Of a stretch of 28,641 bases of DNA, positions 16,124 to 26,300 are shown one piece after another. Below the pieces are notes generated by a model that had not been told where the DNA came from, made no database searches, and was given only the letters and a program-made list of their open reading frames with translations. This DNA comes from a virus. The position numbers and the translations under genes were made by a program. Within the stretch, counting starts at the first letter, position 1. Each line of letters opens with the position of its first letter. The stretch covers positions 1-28,641 of IMG/VR virus record IMGVR_UViG_3300033145_000398, one strand, 5' to 3'.

Positions 16124-17599
16124 ACGTTAGCAAACTACAGTTCTACTTCTCTAATCGGTGGTGTAGCAGGCTCCCTTGATAGTATCGACGGGGCTGCCCT
16201 ACAAGACCTTGATGATGCCATTGTTTTTACAGTAGATACTTTCTACTTTTACACCCTGGACGCTGATTCCGCCGCAGCCGAAAGCTCACCGGACGTAATC
16301 TCGCCAGATGCCAATGCTGGCAATAAACGATGGATTCTTGTGGCAAGTTTGGGTGTGAGCGGTGTTCTTACACTAAGCAATGCGGGTCTTCATCTGCTTG
16401 ATACTAATGCTTCTCATGATTTGATTTTCAAGGCGGGTTCTGACCTGACGGCGGATAGGATATTAACAGTAACGACGGGGGATGCGGCACGGACGGTTAC
16501 GCTATCTGGTAATCCTACATTAGCTGATTGGTTCGATCAGGCGGTAAAAACATCCTCGGCCCCCACCTTTGACGATCTAAAGCTCTATGATACTAATGCA
16601 AGCCACACCGCAACTATTCATTGGAATGAAGATGAGGCTACTGCAAACAGAACTCTAAATCTTATTTTAGGGGGTGCGGACAGGACAATAACATTAAGTG
16701 GAAACATCACCGTAAATGGCAATACAACCCTAAATGACTGGTTTGACCAAGCAGTAAAGGCTACAAGCTCACCTACTTTTGCGGCCCTGACACTAACAGC
16801 GGCTTTAACGGTGGCAAGTGGTGGCACGGGAGCCACTACACTTACCGACCACGGCATACTTGTCGGCTCCGGCACGGGACCGATCACGCCACTTGCTGTT
16901 GGAACTACGGGACAAGTGCTTATAGGGGCAACCGGCGCTGACCCTAAGTGGTTAACTGCCATGACAGACGGACAACTTGTTGTTGGCGCTACTGGTGCTG
17001 ATCCTGTCCCCACGACAATTACACCAGAGATTTTTACATCAAATGGAACTTTTACCGCAAAAACTACAAAAAGTACTATTGAAATGTGGGGTGGTGGAGG
17101 CGGTGGAGGCGGTGGTGGTGGGACTACTGGTGGAGGCGGTGGAGGTGGCGGCGGGTATTTGAGAAAAACTTATACAACCGTCGGGGGAACTGACTATGCG
17201 GTAACAATAGGTGCAGCGGGGTCGGGCGGGGCGGCAAATAGTGCTGGTGGAGCAGGAGGAGCGTCTTCGGTAGGAGCTTTAGCTACGTGTGGCGGTGGAA
17301 GTGGAGGGCATGGTGGAGCAGGAACAAGTGATGGGGCTGGCGGTGCAGGGGGATCGTCACCAGGATATCCAGGACAAGCAGGGGATACGGGAGAAACATC
17401 AACGGCGGTCCCGGGTGTAGCGGGAGCAACAAGTCACGCACAAGGTGGAATTGGCGGAGCAGGGGGAGCGACAGCAAATGCCGCCGGCAGTGCAGGAACA
17501 GGATATGGTTCTGGAGGTGGGGGTGGCGGAGCGGGGGCCGGTTCTCCACGAACTGGAGGGGCTGGTACCGCAGGGCTTGTTGTTATAACAAGTTTTTAA
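16121..17599 (+). CDS. tail fibre with polyglycine tip domain
   Basis: A 492-residue fibre-like protein from a TTG start. Two imperfect 60-70-residue repeats run about 92-150 and 154-224, each opening with DTNASH and closing with DWFDQAVK-x-x-S-x-PTF. A triple repeat of the type GTTGQVLIGATGADP / GQLVVGATGADP follows (about 264-295). From about residue 304 (FTSNGTFTA) the sequence becomes glycine-rich, including 11-Gly and 9-Gly runs (about 325-347) and many GGxG turns to the end. This resembles polyglycine-II-type adhesin tips of phages such as S16 gp38, which carry receptor-binding loops between packed Gly helices. Receptor binding is inferred. The frame stays open for 78 codons after its stop. 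Confidence 0.88.
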   Translation: MTLANYSSTSLIGGVAGSLDSIDGAALQDLDDAIVFTVDTFYFYTLDADSAAAESSPDVISPDANAGNKRWILVASLGVSGVLTLSNAGLHLLDTNASHDLIFKAGSDLTADRILTVTTGDAARTVTLSGNPTLADWFDQAVKTSSAPTFDDLKLYDTNASHTATIHWNEDEATANRTLNLILGGADRTITLSGNITVNGNTTLNDWFDQAVKATSSPTFAALTLTAALTVASGGTGATTLTDHGILVGSGTGPITPLAVGTTGQVLIGATGADPKWLTAMTDGQLVVGATGADPVPTTITPEIFTSNGTFTAKTTKSTIEMWGGGGGGGGGGGTTGGGGGGGGGYLRKTYTTVGGTDYAVTIGAAGSGGAANSAGGAGGASSVGALATCGGGSGGHGGAGTSDGAGGAGGSSPGYPGQAGDTGETSTAVPGVAGATSHAQGGIGGAGGATANAAGSAGTGYGSGGGGGGAGAGSPRTGGAGTAGLVVITSF

Positions 17600-17612
17600 G
17601 CCAATCAAAAAA

Positions 17613-17644
17613 TTTGTAAAAAGCTTGAGGAAGAAATTATAGCC
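17613..17644 (+). repeat. imperfect direct repeat, copy 1
   Basis: Copy 1 begins TTTGTAAAAAGCTTGAGGAA and continues through GAAATTATAGCC. It matches copy 2 at 17808-17840 apart from a few differences, with starts 195 bases apart. Confidence 0.55.
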
Positions 17645-17807
17645 AGCAGCCCAGCCAGCAAAACATCGTTTCTAAGGTATATCGTGTATGTGCTCTTGGC
17701 AATCCGTACAATCGTTGTGGGCTTAAGGGCCCGTACTTTGGGCAACATGTCAAACGAGTACGTCCGGCTGGAGCGATATATTGTAATCATAAAGCCCAAC
17801 TACATAC

Positions 17808-17840
17808 TTTGTAAGAGCTTGAGGAAAAAAATCTAATGCC
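17808..17840 (+). repeat. imperfect direct repeat, copy 2
   Basis: Copy 2 begins TTTGTAAGAGCTTGAGGAAA and ends in ATGCC. It lies just upstream of the SD of the 49-residue gene. Confidence 0.55.
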
Positions 17841-17864
17841 CGACAACATACGAGGAGAAATGGC

Positions 17865-18014
17865 ATGAATATTTCCATTGACAAACTGCTTCAATACATA
17901 GGCCATCTTTATGTAAAGCTATCTTTAAGCGAGGAAGTCCTTGTAGTTTTAAAGCAGGAGAACGAGCAGTTAAAGCAAGAAATTGAGACTTTAAAAAAGT
18001 CGGACAAGGAGTAA
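17865..18014 (+). CDS. 49-residue coiled-coil micro-protein
   Basis: The frame opens at ATG 17865 with SD GAGGAG (17852-17857), seven bases away, and ends two bases before the next gene. The first half is MNISIDKLLQYIGHLYVKLS; the second half is a coiled coil with heptads (LKQENEQLKQEIETLKK). An ATG at 17860 is out of frame and stops at once. The strong SD, tight coupling and heptads make it likely real. Function unknown; a small structural or membrane-associated protein is possible. Confidence 0.7.
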   Translation: MNISIDKLLQYIGHLYVKLSLSEEVLVVLKQENEQLKQEIETLKKSDKE

Positions 18015-18016
18015 CC

Positions 18017-18604
18017 ATGCACTACACAGATCAATCACGGCATAGGCCCGAGCCAGAGCTACCCAAAGGTTTACAGAAACAAAAAAAGAGCACGGTAGCA
18101 ATCTCTCTGAAAGATGCGCCACCAGAAGTCATCCGCAAGAAAATTCTTGATGTTGAAAGTAAAATGGCAGCAATACCAGGAGCCTTATTTGAAGATGACT
18201 GTGCTCCCTTAAAGCATACTTTTGTTGATGGCGCTTATGTCCGTGAAATAACAATGCCGAAAGGAATGTTGCTTACCAGCAAGATACATAAAATCTGTCA
18301 CCCCTATTTTGTCTTACGTGGTGATGTGTCCGTATTGACAGAAAAGGGTGTGCAGAGGATTAAGGCTCCGTTTTCCGGTGTTACGCAACCAGGAACAAAA
18401 CGGATTCTTTACATGCACGAAGAGACGGTTTGGGCAACAGTTCATGTAACAAAAGAAACGGATTTGAAAAAAATAGAAGATGAAATTATAGCAAAGACAT
18501 TTGATGATTTGCCGGATAGTGTTAAAAAGCAATCGCCAGGGGAAATAACAGAAGCTAAGCTGATAGAATTTTGCCGTGAAGTGCAAAAGGAGGATATTAA
18601 ATGA
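18017..18604 (+). CDS. cupin-like virion-region protein
   Basis: A 195-residue protein with a small beta-barrel pattern like cupins at about residues 71-145: AYVREITMPKGMLLTSKIHK, then CHPYFVLRGDVSVLT, then a turn-rich AP-F-SGVTQPGTKRI and YMHEETVWATVHV. Candidate metal-binding residues are H91, H95 and H134. The standard glutamate of cupin motif 1 is not obvious. The N-terminal 45 residues are Pro/Lys-rich and the C-terminus is helical. Phage cupin-like proteins of this sort are found beside tail genes with unknown function. The gene is coupled to the next one by ATGA. Confidence 0.7.
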   Translation: MHYTDQSRHRPEPELPKGLQKQKKSTVAISLKDAPPEVIRKKILDVESKMAAIPGALFEDDCAPLKHTFVDGAYVREITMPKGMLLTSKIHKICHPYFVLRGDVSVLTEKGVQRIKAPFSGVTQPGTKRILYMHEETVWATVHVTKETDLKKIEDEIIAKTFDDLPDSVKKQSPGEITEAKLIEFCREVQKEDIK

Positions 18605-19347
18605 GCTGGGGAATGGTAGCAGTGGCAGCCGCTACGGTAGGGGCTGCATATATTGCCTCTGAGGGTCGTGGTGGTGGTGGTGGTGGCACGTCATCCGGTG
18701 CTCAAACTACCGAAATAGTGCCTGGGCCACGCACGGAAGAGGGGAAAAAGTTTTTAGAAACCCTGATGTCGGAATATTTTGGTGATGACGAAGCCGTTGG
18801 CCTAAAAGGTCTTCTTGGAGAACAAGAAGAGTTCTTAGGCGAAGAAGCCGACAAGTTTATTTCTGATTATGAGACCCTGACAGACACATACACGGGCAAG
18901 CTGAAGGACATAGAGACCGGCGGCTTGCTTGACCCCTACACCGTTACTTTTGGTGGCGAGAGTCCTGTCAGTTTTGTGCCGAAGCGAAGCATGGAAACAG
19001 CGGGGCTGTTAGGCGATCTTGCCCGGAACATCTACGGTGCGGAAACGGATGTGGCTGGCAAGAAGATGCAAATGGCCGAAAAATTCACACCTGGTTGGAG
19101 TCAATTGGCCTATCTTGAGGATTTGTGGAAGAAAGCACACCCGCTTGAGGCCATGCGATATAGCATACCCACTACTACGCAAACAGGTAGCCTGGACCAG
19201 CCTGGACCACACTGGACCACACAGGCCGGGAACCTGATGAGCCTTGCCCAATCGGGCTTGGATTTATATTCAGCATTTAAGAAGCCCACACCAACCCCCA
19301 GCGCTGACCCTAATCTGTACGGGCACGGTGTTGGGCCGAATATGTGA
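18601..19347 (+). CDS. probable internal virion protein
   Basis: A 248-residue protein in the block before the giant polyvalent protein. Residues 3-20 are hydrophobic (MVAVAAATVGAAYIAS), followed by a Gly run, so a short membrane-active helix plus a flexible linker. The rest is mainly helical with acidic segments (EEFLGEEADKFISDYETLTD, about 76-95) and ends in a Pro/Ser/Thr-rich tail. Composition and position suit a small ejection protein that enters the cell envelope with the DNA. No family is recognised. Confidence 0.7.
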   Translation: MSWGMVAVAAATVGAAYIASEGRGGGGGGTSSGAQTTEIVPGPRTEEGKKFLETLMSEYFGDDEAVGLKGLLGEQEEFLGEEADKFISDYETLTDTYTGKLKDIETGGLLDPYTVTFGGESPVSFVPKRSMETAGLLGDLARNIYGAETDVAGKKMQMAEKFTPGWSQLAYLEDLWKKAHPLEAMRYSIPTTTQTGSLDQPGPHWTTQAGNLMSLAQSGLDLYSAFKKPTPTPSADPNLYGHGVGPNM

Positions 19348-19356
19348 GGAGGACGC

Positions 19357-20343
19357 ATGAGCGTATTATCAGCGCTAACATCTATGGCAACATCTTATGA
19401 TCCTGATGCCCGTAGCCGTGCACGGTATGGATACTTGACCGGCGTAATGGGCGATGTGGCATTAAAGAAAAATATGACAAACGCCAGTAGGGAGATCCTT
19501 CAAACGATGGGAAGCGGAAAAAAGCTTACTGGCAAAGACGTGCTTGCCATAGCCCACCGAAATAATATTAGAACGAAACAGGGGCTTGAAGCCCTGTTTG
19601 TTGGCCTAAAACAAACTGGTGCAATGGACAAACTGGCCCAACAAAAAGCAGTTGGGGACATCCAACTAAAAGGGCTGCAACGGCAGGAGAAGTTTGAAAC
19701 AAGCCCAGTTCCGCAAGGAATGTTGCAACAGCTTTTCAGGCAGGGCGCAGGTGGGGAAGCTCCAATGATAAGCCCTGGTGAAACAGCCGTGCCAGGAATG
19801 GAGCCTGGAATACCACAACCAGGATTCCCTGGTACTTTCGGTGATGTTGGACGATTAAAAAGCATGGGACTGCTTGAGGGTCTTCTAAAGAAAGAATATG
19901 CGGGTATCCCTTTTTATAAAGAAACTGATGCGGGAGACGTTATTACCAGGATGAGTCGAACTCCGACAGAAGAGGCCGAGCTTGGCAAGTGGGGTACGAG
20001 GGGCAAGTTTACCCCTACAAAGACGCCTACCGTCGGCTTAGAAGAGAAAGCCTCAAAAGACAGGCGTGGCAAAATTAAGTTTTGGTTAGGCACGCTTAAA
20101 AAGACGGCTGGTTTTGATCTAACCACGGAAGATATGCTGGCAAGCCCAGAGGACAGTGTCACGAAACTTGACAATATTATCCGAGATCCTGCCACTTCAA
20201 CATTAAGCAAAAAGGCGGCTCAGAACACTAAAAAGCTTATCAGGGAAGAGCTGGGCCTACCAGCTACGGGGGACAAGGCTACTGTTGGCGGGGCAACTGA
20301 CTACATCAGTAGGGTATTGAAGGACGTGAGTGTTGAGTATTAA
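19357..20343 (+). CDS. probable internal virion (ejection) protein
   Basis: A 328-residue helical, Lys/Ala/Leu-rich protein with SD GAGGAGG (19346-19352). N-terminal residues 10-110 are helical (SRARYGYLTGVMGDVALKKN), the middle (about 115-165) is Pro/Gly-rich, and the C-terminal third is helical and basic. Its place between a small hydrophobic-tailed protein and the giant polyvalent protein matches the internal-protein cluster of podoviruses. I recognise no catalytic motif. Confidence 0.75.
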   Translation: MSVLSALTSMATSYDPDARSRARYGYLTGVMGDVALKKNMTNASREILQTMGSGKKLTGKDVLAIAHRNNIRTKQGLEALFVGLKQTGAMDKLAQQKAVGDIQLKGLQRQEKFETSPVPQGMLQQLFRQGAGGEAPMISPGETAVPGMEPGIPQPGFPGTFGDVGRLKSMGLLEGLLKKEYAGIPFYKETDAGDVITRMSRTPTEEAELGKWGTRGKFTPTKTPTVGLEEKASKDRRGKIKFWLGTLKKTAGFDLTTEDMLASPEDSVTKLDNIIRDPATSTLSKKAAQNTKKLIREELGLPATGDKATVGGATDYISRVLKDVSVEY

Positions 20344-20354
20344 GGATTTTTAAG

Positions 20355-23300
20355 ATGCTACCGGCTTGGGATGAAATAACGACAAGCGATAACTGGATGT
20401 CTCTGACAGACGATCAAAAGCGTGCTGTTCACGGGCAGTATGCAAAAGACCTTCAGCAAGAGCCTTCGTTTAAGTCTCTATCTGGTGAAGATCAAGGCAA
20501 AGTTTTTGCTCAAATGAAAGCAAATGCAGGTTTTGACCTTGAAGAACCTGGATTTTTTGAGACCACGGCAAAGGGTGCGGCGCATGGCGTTTTGGGACTG
20601 GCTAAATCGGCTGGGCTTGCCACAAGGTGGCTGGGTGGCAAAACCGGATCTGATACGATTAAGGAAGCCGGAGACGTTGCAGCAGATTTTTGGGGTAAAG
20701 AACAAACCCATTTTGAAAAACCGGAAGAGTGGGGAACTTTATGGGAAAATCCTGGATTACTGAAAAAGGCAAGCTATTGGGGGTATTCGGTAGCTGATAT
20801 GCTTCCATCATTTGGTGCTGCTATTATTCCAGGCGTTGGAGCGCATCGGTATATTAAGATAGCTGGCAATGCCATAAAGCTTACCCCTAAAGTAGTTGGC
20901 CGATTAGCGACCCTGGGGGCTGGCCTTGCCGGTGGTACGGTTGGTGGCGCACTTGAAGGTACAAACACATACGAGGAATCCCTAAAACAAGGGGCTACCG
21001 AAGAACAAGCAGCCGCAGCAGGAGAGCTTATGACTCTTGCGGCTGGTGTGCTGAACGCTATCCCTGTTGGAAAAGCGCTGACACCTGCAAAACGAGGCAA
21101 GCTCATCAAGTATCTTACAACAGGCGTGGCTGAAGCCGTGACGGAATGGGCAGAGGAGCCTACTGAGGCGGCTATTCTTCAAGCTGGCGGCATGGAGGGC
21201 GATGTTGTCGAGGCCATGAAGCAGGGCGTAGATGTTATTCCTGCCGCATTTCTTCTTGGTGGGGGCATGGGTGCTATTGGGCAAAGAGCTATAAGGAAAA
21301 CAGAGGAAGCAATTCCGCCAACAGAGAAAAAGGTATCTCCCGACAAGCTTCGTGCGGCTCCCCTTGAAGAACTTGAGACCATGCGCCAAGACCCACGATT
21401 TGCCGATCTTACTACACAGATTGATGAGGTTATTGCTGAAAAGCAAGCCGAGGCGAAACCCTCAGAGACAATAGCGGAGCAACGGCAGGTAGAGATTAAT
21501 CGCTTGTGGGCAGAAGAAGAAGCCCGTATTGAGGCCGAAGAGGGCAAGCCACGGCGATTGACGGACGAAGAGCGACAAGTGGTTATAAACAAGGCTTTTC
21601 CTGAAGAGGCCAAAAAGGAGCCAGTAAAAGCCAAGGAAGAGGTTCCGCCTTTGACTACCAAAGAAAGGTTTATCAAAAAGATTGCTGAGAAAAAAGAACC
21701 TGTAGTGCTTCCCGATGTAATACGCACGAAAAAGGATACTCCGTTTAAGACAAAAGGTGCGGCCATTCTTACGGCTAAGGCTAAAAAATTGGGACCTGAA
21801 TATCAGCCCGTTCAGGTTGAGGACGGATGGGAACTACGCAAGCCTGAAGAACTTACCCCTACCGAGAAGCTTCAAGCCAAGGTAGAAGCGGAAGTGCCGC
21901 TTGGCAAACGGATCGTTGATGAAATCAAACAGCCCGTTGACGCCGCTATTGCGGCTGATAAAGCTGGCAGGGCCAAGATTGCCGAGAAAGCCACTCAAAA
22001 GGCCCAAACAAACGCTAAGTCGGTCAAATTAGCCGATGGGCCAGAGGTTGAGGCGTTAGTAGATGAACAATTGGGGAGATTGCCAAAAGCTGAGGCTCCT
22101 AAGGAAGTGGCCCTAAAGGCCAAAGAGCCGTGGGAGATGAAGCAAGCCGATTGGATTGATGGTCATATCAAGTCACCCGCAATGCACAAAGAGCATGTTA
22201 AAATAGCCCTTTCTGAGAATAAGCCTGTACCCGATGCTGTTCTTGTTGAGTATCCTGATTTAAAAGCAACCCTCAAAGTTGAGGCCAAGCCCCTTGCTCC
22301 AAAAGAGCAAAAAAAGTATCTAATTGATGAGATCGATAAAGCGATTGAGGAAGCACCTACTGGTACGTTTGAAAAGGTTTACCTTCCGTATCCAGAAAAA
22401 TGGCGTGGCACATTAAGTAAAAAAGAATTGCAAAAAATAGCTGAAACAACAGAAAAAGAGTTATCAAAACGAGAAAAAGAATACGGCACGATAACAATCC
22501 ACGTCCCTGATGATGGTGATTTTGAGATTATAAACTCTAAGGCACATCTTCAGGAGTTTAAGAAGCGAGCAAAAAAGTTTTTACTGTCTACGCTTGAGAA
22601 AAAGCCATACACGACACCCTCCAAGAAACCTATTGGTAAGCGCATGGAAGGTGAGGTTGAGTATTACAATAAGTACGAGCCAAGGAAACAGGAATTAGTA
22701 GAGGCATATAACAAGGAAAAAGAGGTGGCTGACCAGCATTATAAAGGTGGCTGGTTTTCAGAGGGTCACTATGCAATCAGGGTCCCAAGGTCACAGATAA
22801 AACAACCCGTCCGAACGGGCAAAGAGGCTAAAGACATACAAGGAGCCATCCCAAAGGTAGGGCTAACACCTGCAACAATACTTGGAGAGACAAGATTTGG
22901 TCCCAAAGAAAACGTACCCGTAGTCCATGTTAAGGGCAAGGACGGGGCCGAGGTATTTCTAAATGCTAAATACGTTGATGTGGTGTTTACGAATTATCCC
23001 GATGCTAAACCATCCATTACTGTTGTCGATGGCCCAGTTGTGTTCAAGTCTAAAGGCAAGACAGTTGCTGTTGTTATGCCAATGAGAGAAAGCGGGTTGC
23101 CCGAAAAATTAGCAGGGAGGCCAGGAGAATTATTTCCAGAGGAATATCCAGAAGCAAAGCCTGAACCCGAAGCCGTAGCTCCTACGCAGCCGGGCCTTGC
23201 CTATCGCAAGGGTAAGCAGATACCTTTCCGTGAGTACCGAGAAATTACGAGGGGTAAAGACAGGGGCAAGATTCAAGTAACGTGGCCGGAGGGCAGAAAG

Positions 23301-26300
23301 GGCATAATTGAGAAAGCTGATGTGATACGGATGCCGGAAATTGCGGAAAAACTTTCGACAGACATTGACCAAGCCAAATCCCGCATCAAGTCCGCCCTGA
23401 AAGACCAGCGTGGCTCCTTCTCCATGAAACAAAAAGATGGTCCCGCTATTTATAAGGATCTGGTTACAGTCGGAAAGCACATAATCAATCAGGGCCATAC
23501 AAAGTTCTCTCAGTTCTCAAAGCAGCTCAAGGCTACCCTTGGTAATACATGGGCCAAGGTAAAGAATATGGCCTTAAAAATTTTCGCTGATGCCAAGAGA
23601 GTTTTGAAAAGTGAGCGTGGGGCTATAACGTTTAAAGAGGCTCCCTATGGCGAGAAACCCCTATCACCAACTGCACAGAGCATTCTTGATGAAATTACAA
23701 TGGCAGAAACGAGAAAGGCAACCCCAGCAGACAAAAAAGGTGTAAACGAAATTAAAGAACATTTTAAAGCCCTTGGCAGAGGGCTTGATCCCCGCAAGAC
23801 GGGGCTTGGGAAAGCGGTAGAACATCTTGTTAAGTCTCCTGAATGGTATGACCATCCTGCTCAAAGAAAAGCTACTGAAGTAGCCATAGACCGTTCATCC
23901 CTCTATCATGAAAACTTCAACGAGTTTAATCAAGTAGATGATATAAATAGCCCGTTTGATACTGTAACCGATGCCCTGGTTGCGCTTGGTCGAAAAGGTG
24001 GAATTAGCAAATTCAGATTTTTAACAGGCAGGCGGTCAAAAGAATATGAGCAACTTGAGGAAATCCTTGATGAGGCTGATATTCAAAATAAGGTTCATAC
24101 AGTGGATAGCCTTCGCAAGGCAGGTGTTAATGAGGATATAATCCATGTATGGAGTCTTGTCAGGGCCTCATTCGACAAGCAGCTTGAGGCTATGCAAAAG
24201 CCTATGAGGGACTTGATTGCAAAGATCGAAGAGCAGGCAAAGTTTCAGGACAAAGAACCAGTATACCCTGATTTTGGATCATATATTGATAAGAACGGCA
24301 AAAAGCGGCCCCTTAATCTTAAAGAAGCCCTTCTGATGATGGGCCAGTATAAAGGCTCTTATGCTCCCCGGATTAGAGAGCCTGGCAATTGGGTAGTTCA
24401 AGGAAAATTTGGTATTAGCGGCCAGAGAATAAGACAACACAAGCGGTCTAAGGTTGCCGCCGAGTTTTTGGCAACCAGTCTTAGAAAAAAAGGATATAGC
24501 GATGTAAAAGTTAGCCCCAAAGAACAGCTTCTTGAAGAAACCTTCTCTATGATTCGAGTAATGGAGGTTGGTGCAGCTATTGAGCGGGCGGCCAAGGAAG
24601 GCGAGGGCCTGAAAAAGTATGATACAGAACTTCAAATGATGTTTCTTGAAGATATGCTGACATCAGCCTCAGACCTTATTAAGTCCCGTGGAGCCAGGGC
24701 AACCATGATCCGCAGGCGCAAAGGAGCAGTTATAGCCGGATATATGACTGACCCGCTTGAGAGGTTTATTCGATATACGTCTAATAATAGCGGTGGCATG
24801 GCAAAAGCTGAAACTGCACAAAAGCTGTTCAATCTCTTATTCGGAGAATACAAAGCGGGTAAGAAAGTAGGTGGTGTCGATCAAGCCAAGGAGCCCCAAA
24901 CTCACAGGGCTATGCGTAAATATATTGAGGAACAGCTTAGAAATCCTGAACGGGCAGATAGGGTGATAGGGCTTTTGAAAAGCATAGCTACCTTTAAATA
25001 TCTCGGATTTAACCCACGTTCCATTACCGTCAATATAACATCGCTGGTCACAACCGCACCCGTAGCAATTCATCAATATGTAATGGATGGCAAAGGTGGT
25101 TTTACAAAGATAGGCTTGGCCCTTTCAAAAGCCAGCAAGGATTACGGGAAGGCCATGACTGGCAAAAAGCTTGAGAATAAAGACGAGCAGGCTTTTATCC
25201 TTGAGCAGAAAAGAAAGGGTTATGCTGACCCTCAATACACCCGTGAGGCAAGCGGTCATATCCAGGGGGCTTATGGCACGGCTTGGTCAAAAGCTATGGG
25301 TAGTAGTATGTGGGCATTCGGTAAGTCCGAGGAATGGGTTAGGGGGGCGACTATGTTGGCAGGGTTCCGACTTGCCCGCAAGAACGGTTTGTCCCCATCA
25401 GAGGCTACTAAAAAGGCCAAGGTTGCATCCGACAGGGCTCACGGCATCTATGGCAAAGAAACGCTCCCTTCGTGGGCTCAAGGCACGGGACCGGCGGCCA
25501 GGGTGGGGCAAATGGTTTATGTTTATGCTAAATTCCCGCACAATGCTCTTCAAATGTATTACGACGTGGGCGTGAAAAAGAAAAACGTGAAGGGAATAAT
25601 CTATGCACTTGCGGCCCCTGCGGTTCTTTCTGGTATTGCAGCGTTTCCCTTGAAAGACACAATTATAGCCTTTGCAAATGCCATGCTTAAAGCCCTTGGA
25701 GATGACAGGGATGCTGAAAAAATGGTGTACGATACAATTCGTGAACAGCTTGGAGAACGAGCCGAGAAGGCCGCACGATTAGGCGTATTGGGTGAAATGG
25801 GGATAGACGTTTCTGGCTCTCTTGCGATGGGGCCAGGATCATTACCCAAAGAACTTTTAGACCTTACAGGGGCAATCGGAGGCGTGGCAAAAGATATAAG
25901 CGAGGCGGGTCGATTTATAAGAACGGGCCAGCCTGGGCGGGCCATTGAAAAAGCCCTACCAGGAGTTGGGGCAAATATTTTAAGGGCTATACGAGAGTTA
26001 AGGGGTGCAACGACCAGAAGAGGCTATCCTGTTTGGGATAAACGGGGACGACCACTTGTTCCTGCCAAAGGTGAAACCGCCTTGCGTGTTGCAGGTTTTA
26101 GGTCTGCTCGACAGGCACGATTAGCTCAAAAAACATGGGAGGGCAAGCGAGAACAGGCCAGATTTAATGAGCGGCGCAAAAGAATCTATGAGAAGGTCCG
26201 AGCATACATTTCTAATAGAGACCAATCTCTACGCCAGGAAATAAATGATGATATTGCCAAGTACAATCGTGCGGCATACAGGGCCGGCACGGTATCGCTT

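Larger units (their letters stand above)
17600..17864 (+). other. 265-nt gap without a convincing gene
   Basis: The longest gap in the window. It contains an imperfect direct repeat (17613-17644 and 17808-17840) and a short palindrome (GGGC TTAAGG GCCC, about 17719-17732). Frame of the preceding gene is open from 17600 to 17836 after the stop. A second plus frame open from 17629 to about 17814 translates to a Cys/His pattern (C-x8-C then C-N-H) but has no ATG, GTG or TTG start. A minus frame of 64 codons is also open. None has an SD with a good start. It may be a gene remnant, a small RNA or regulatory spacer. Confidence 0.5.

Noticed and set aside
17040-17599. Overlapping minus-strand frames opposite the glycine-rich tip
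   Set aside because: They are shadows of the GGN codons (His/Pro/Leu-rich) and lack start signals.
16121-17599. Diversity-generating retroelement target
   Set aside because: No reverse transcriptase or template repeat is visible in the window.
17605-17799. 64-codon minus-strand frame in the 17.6 kb gap
   Set aside because: It needs a TTG start, has no SD, and every other gene is on the plus strand; kept only as part of the unexplained gap.
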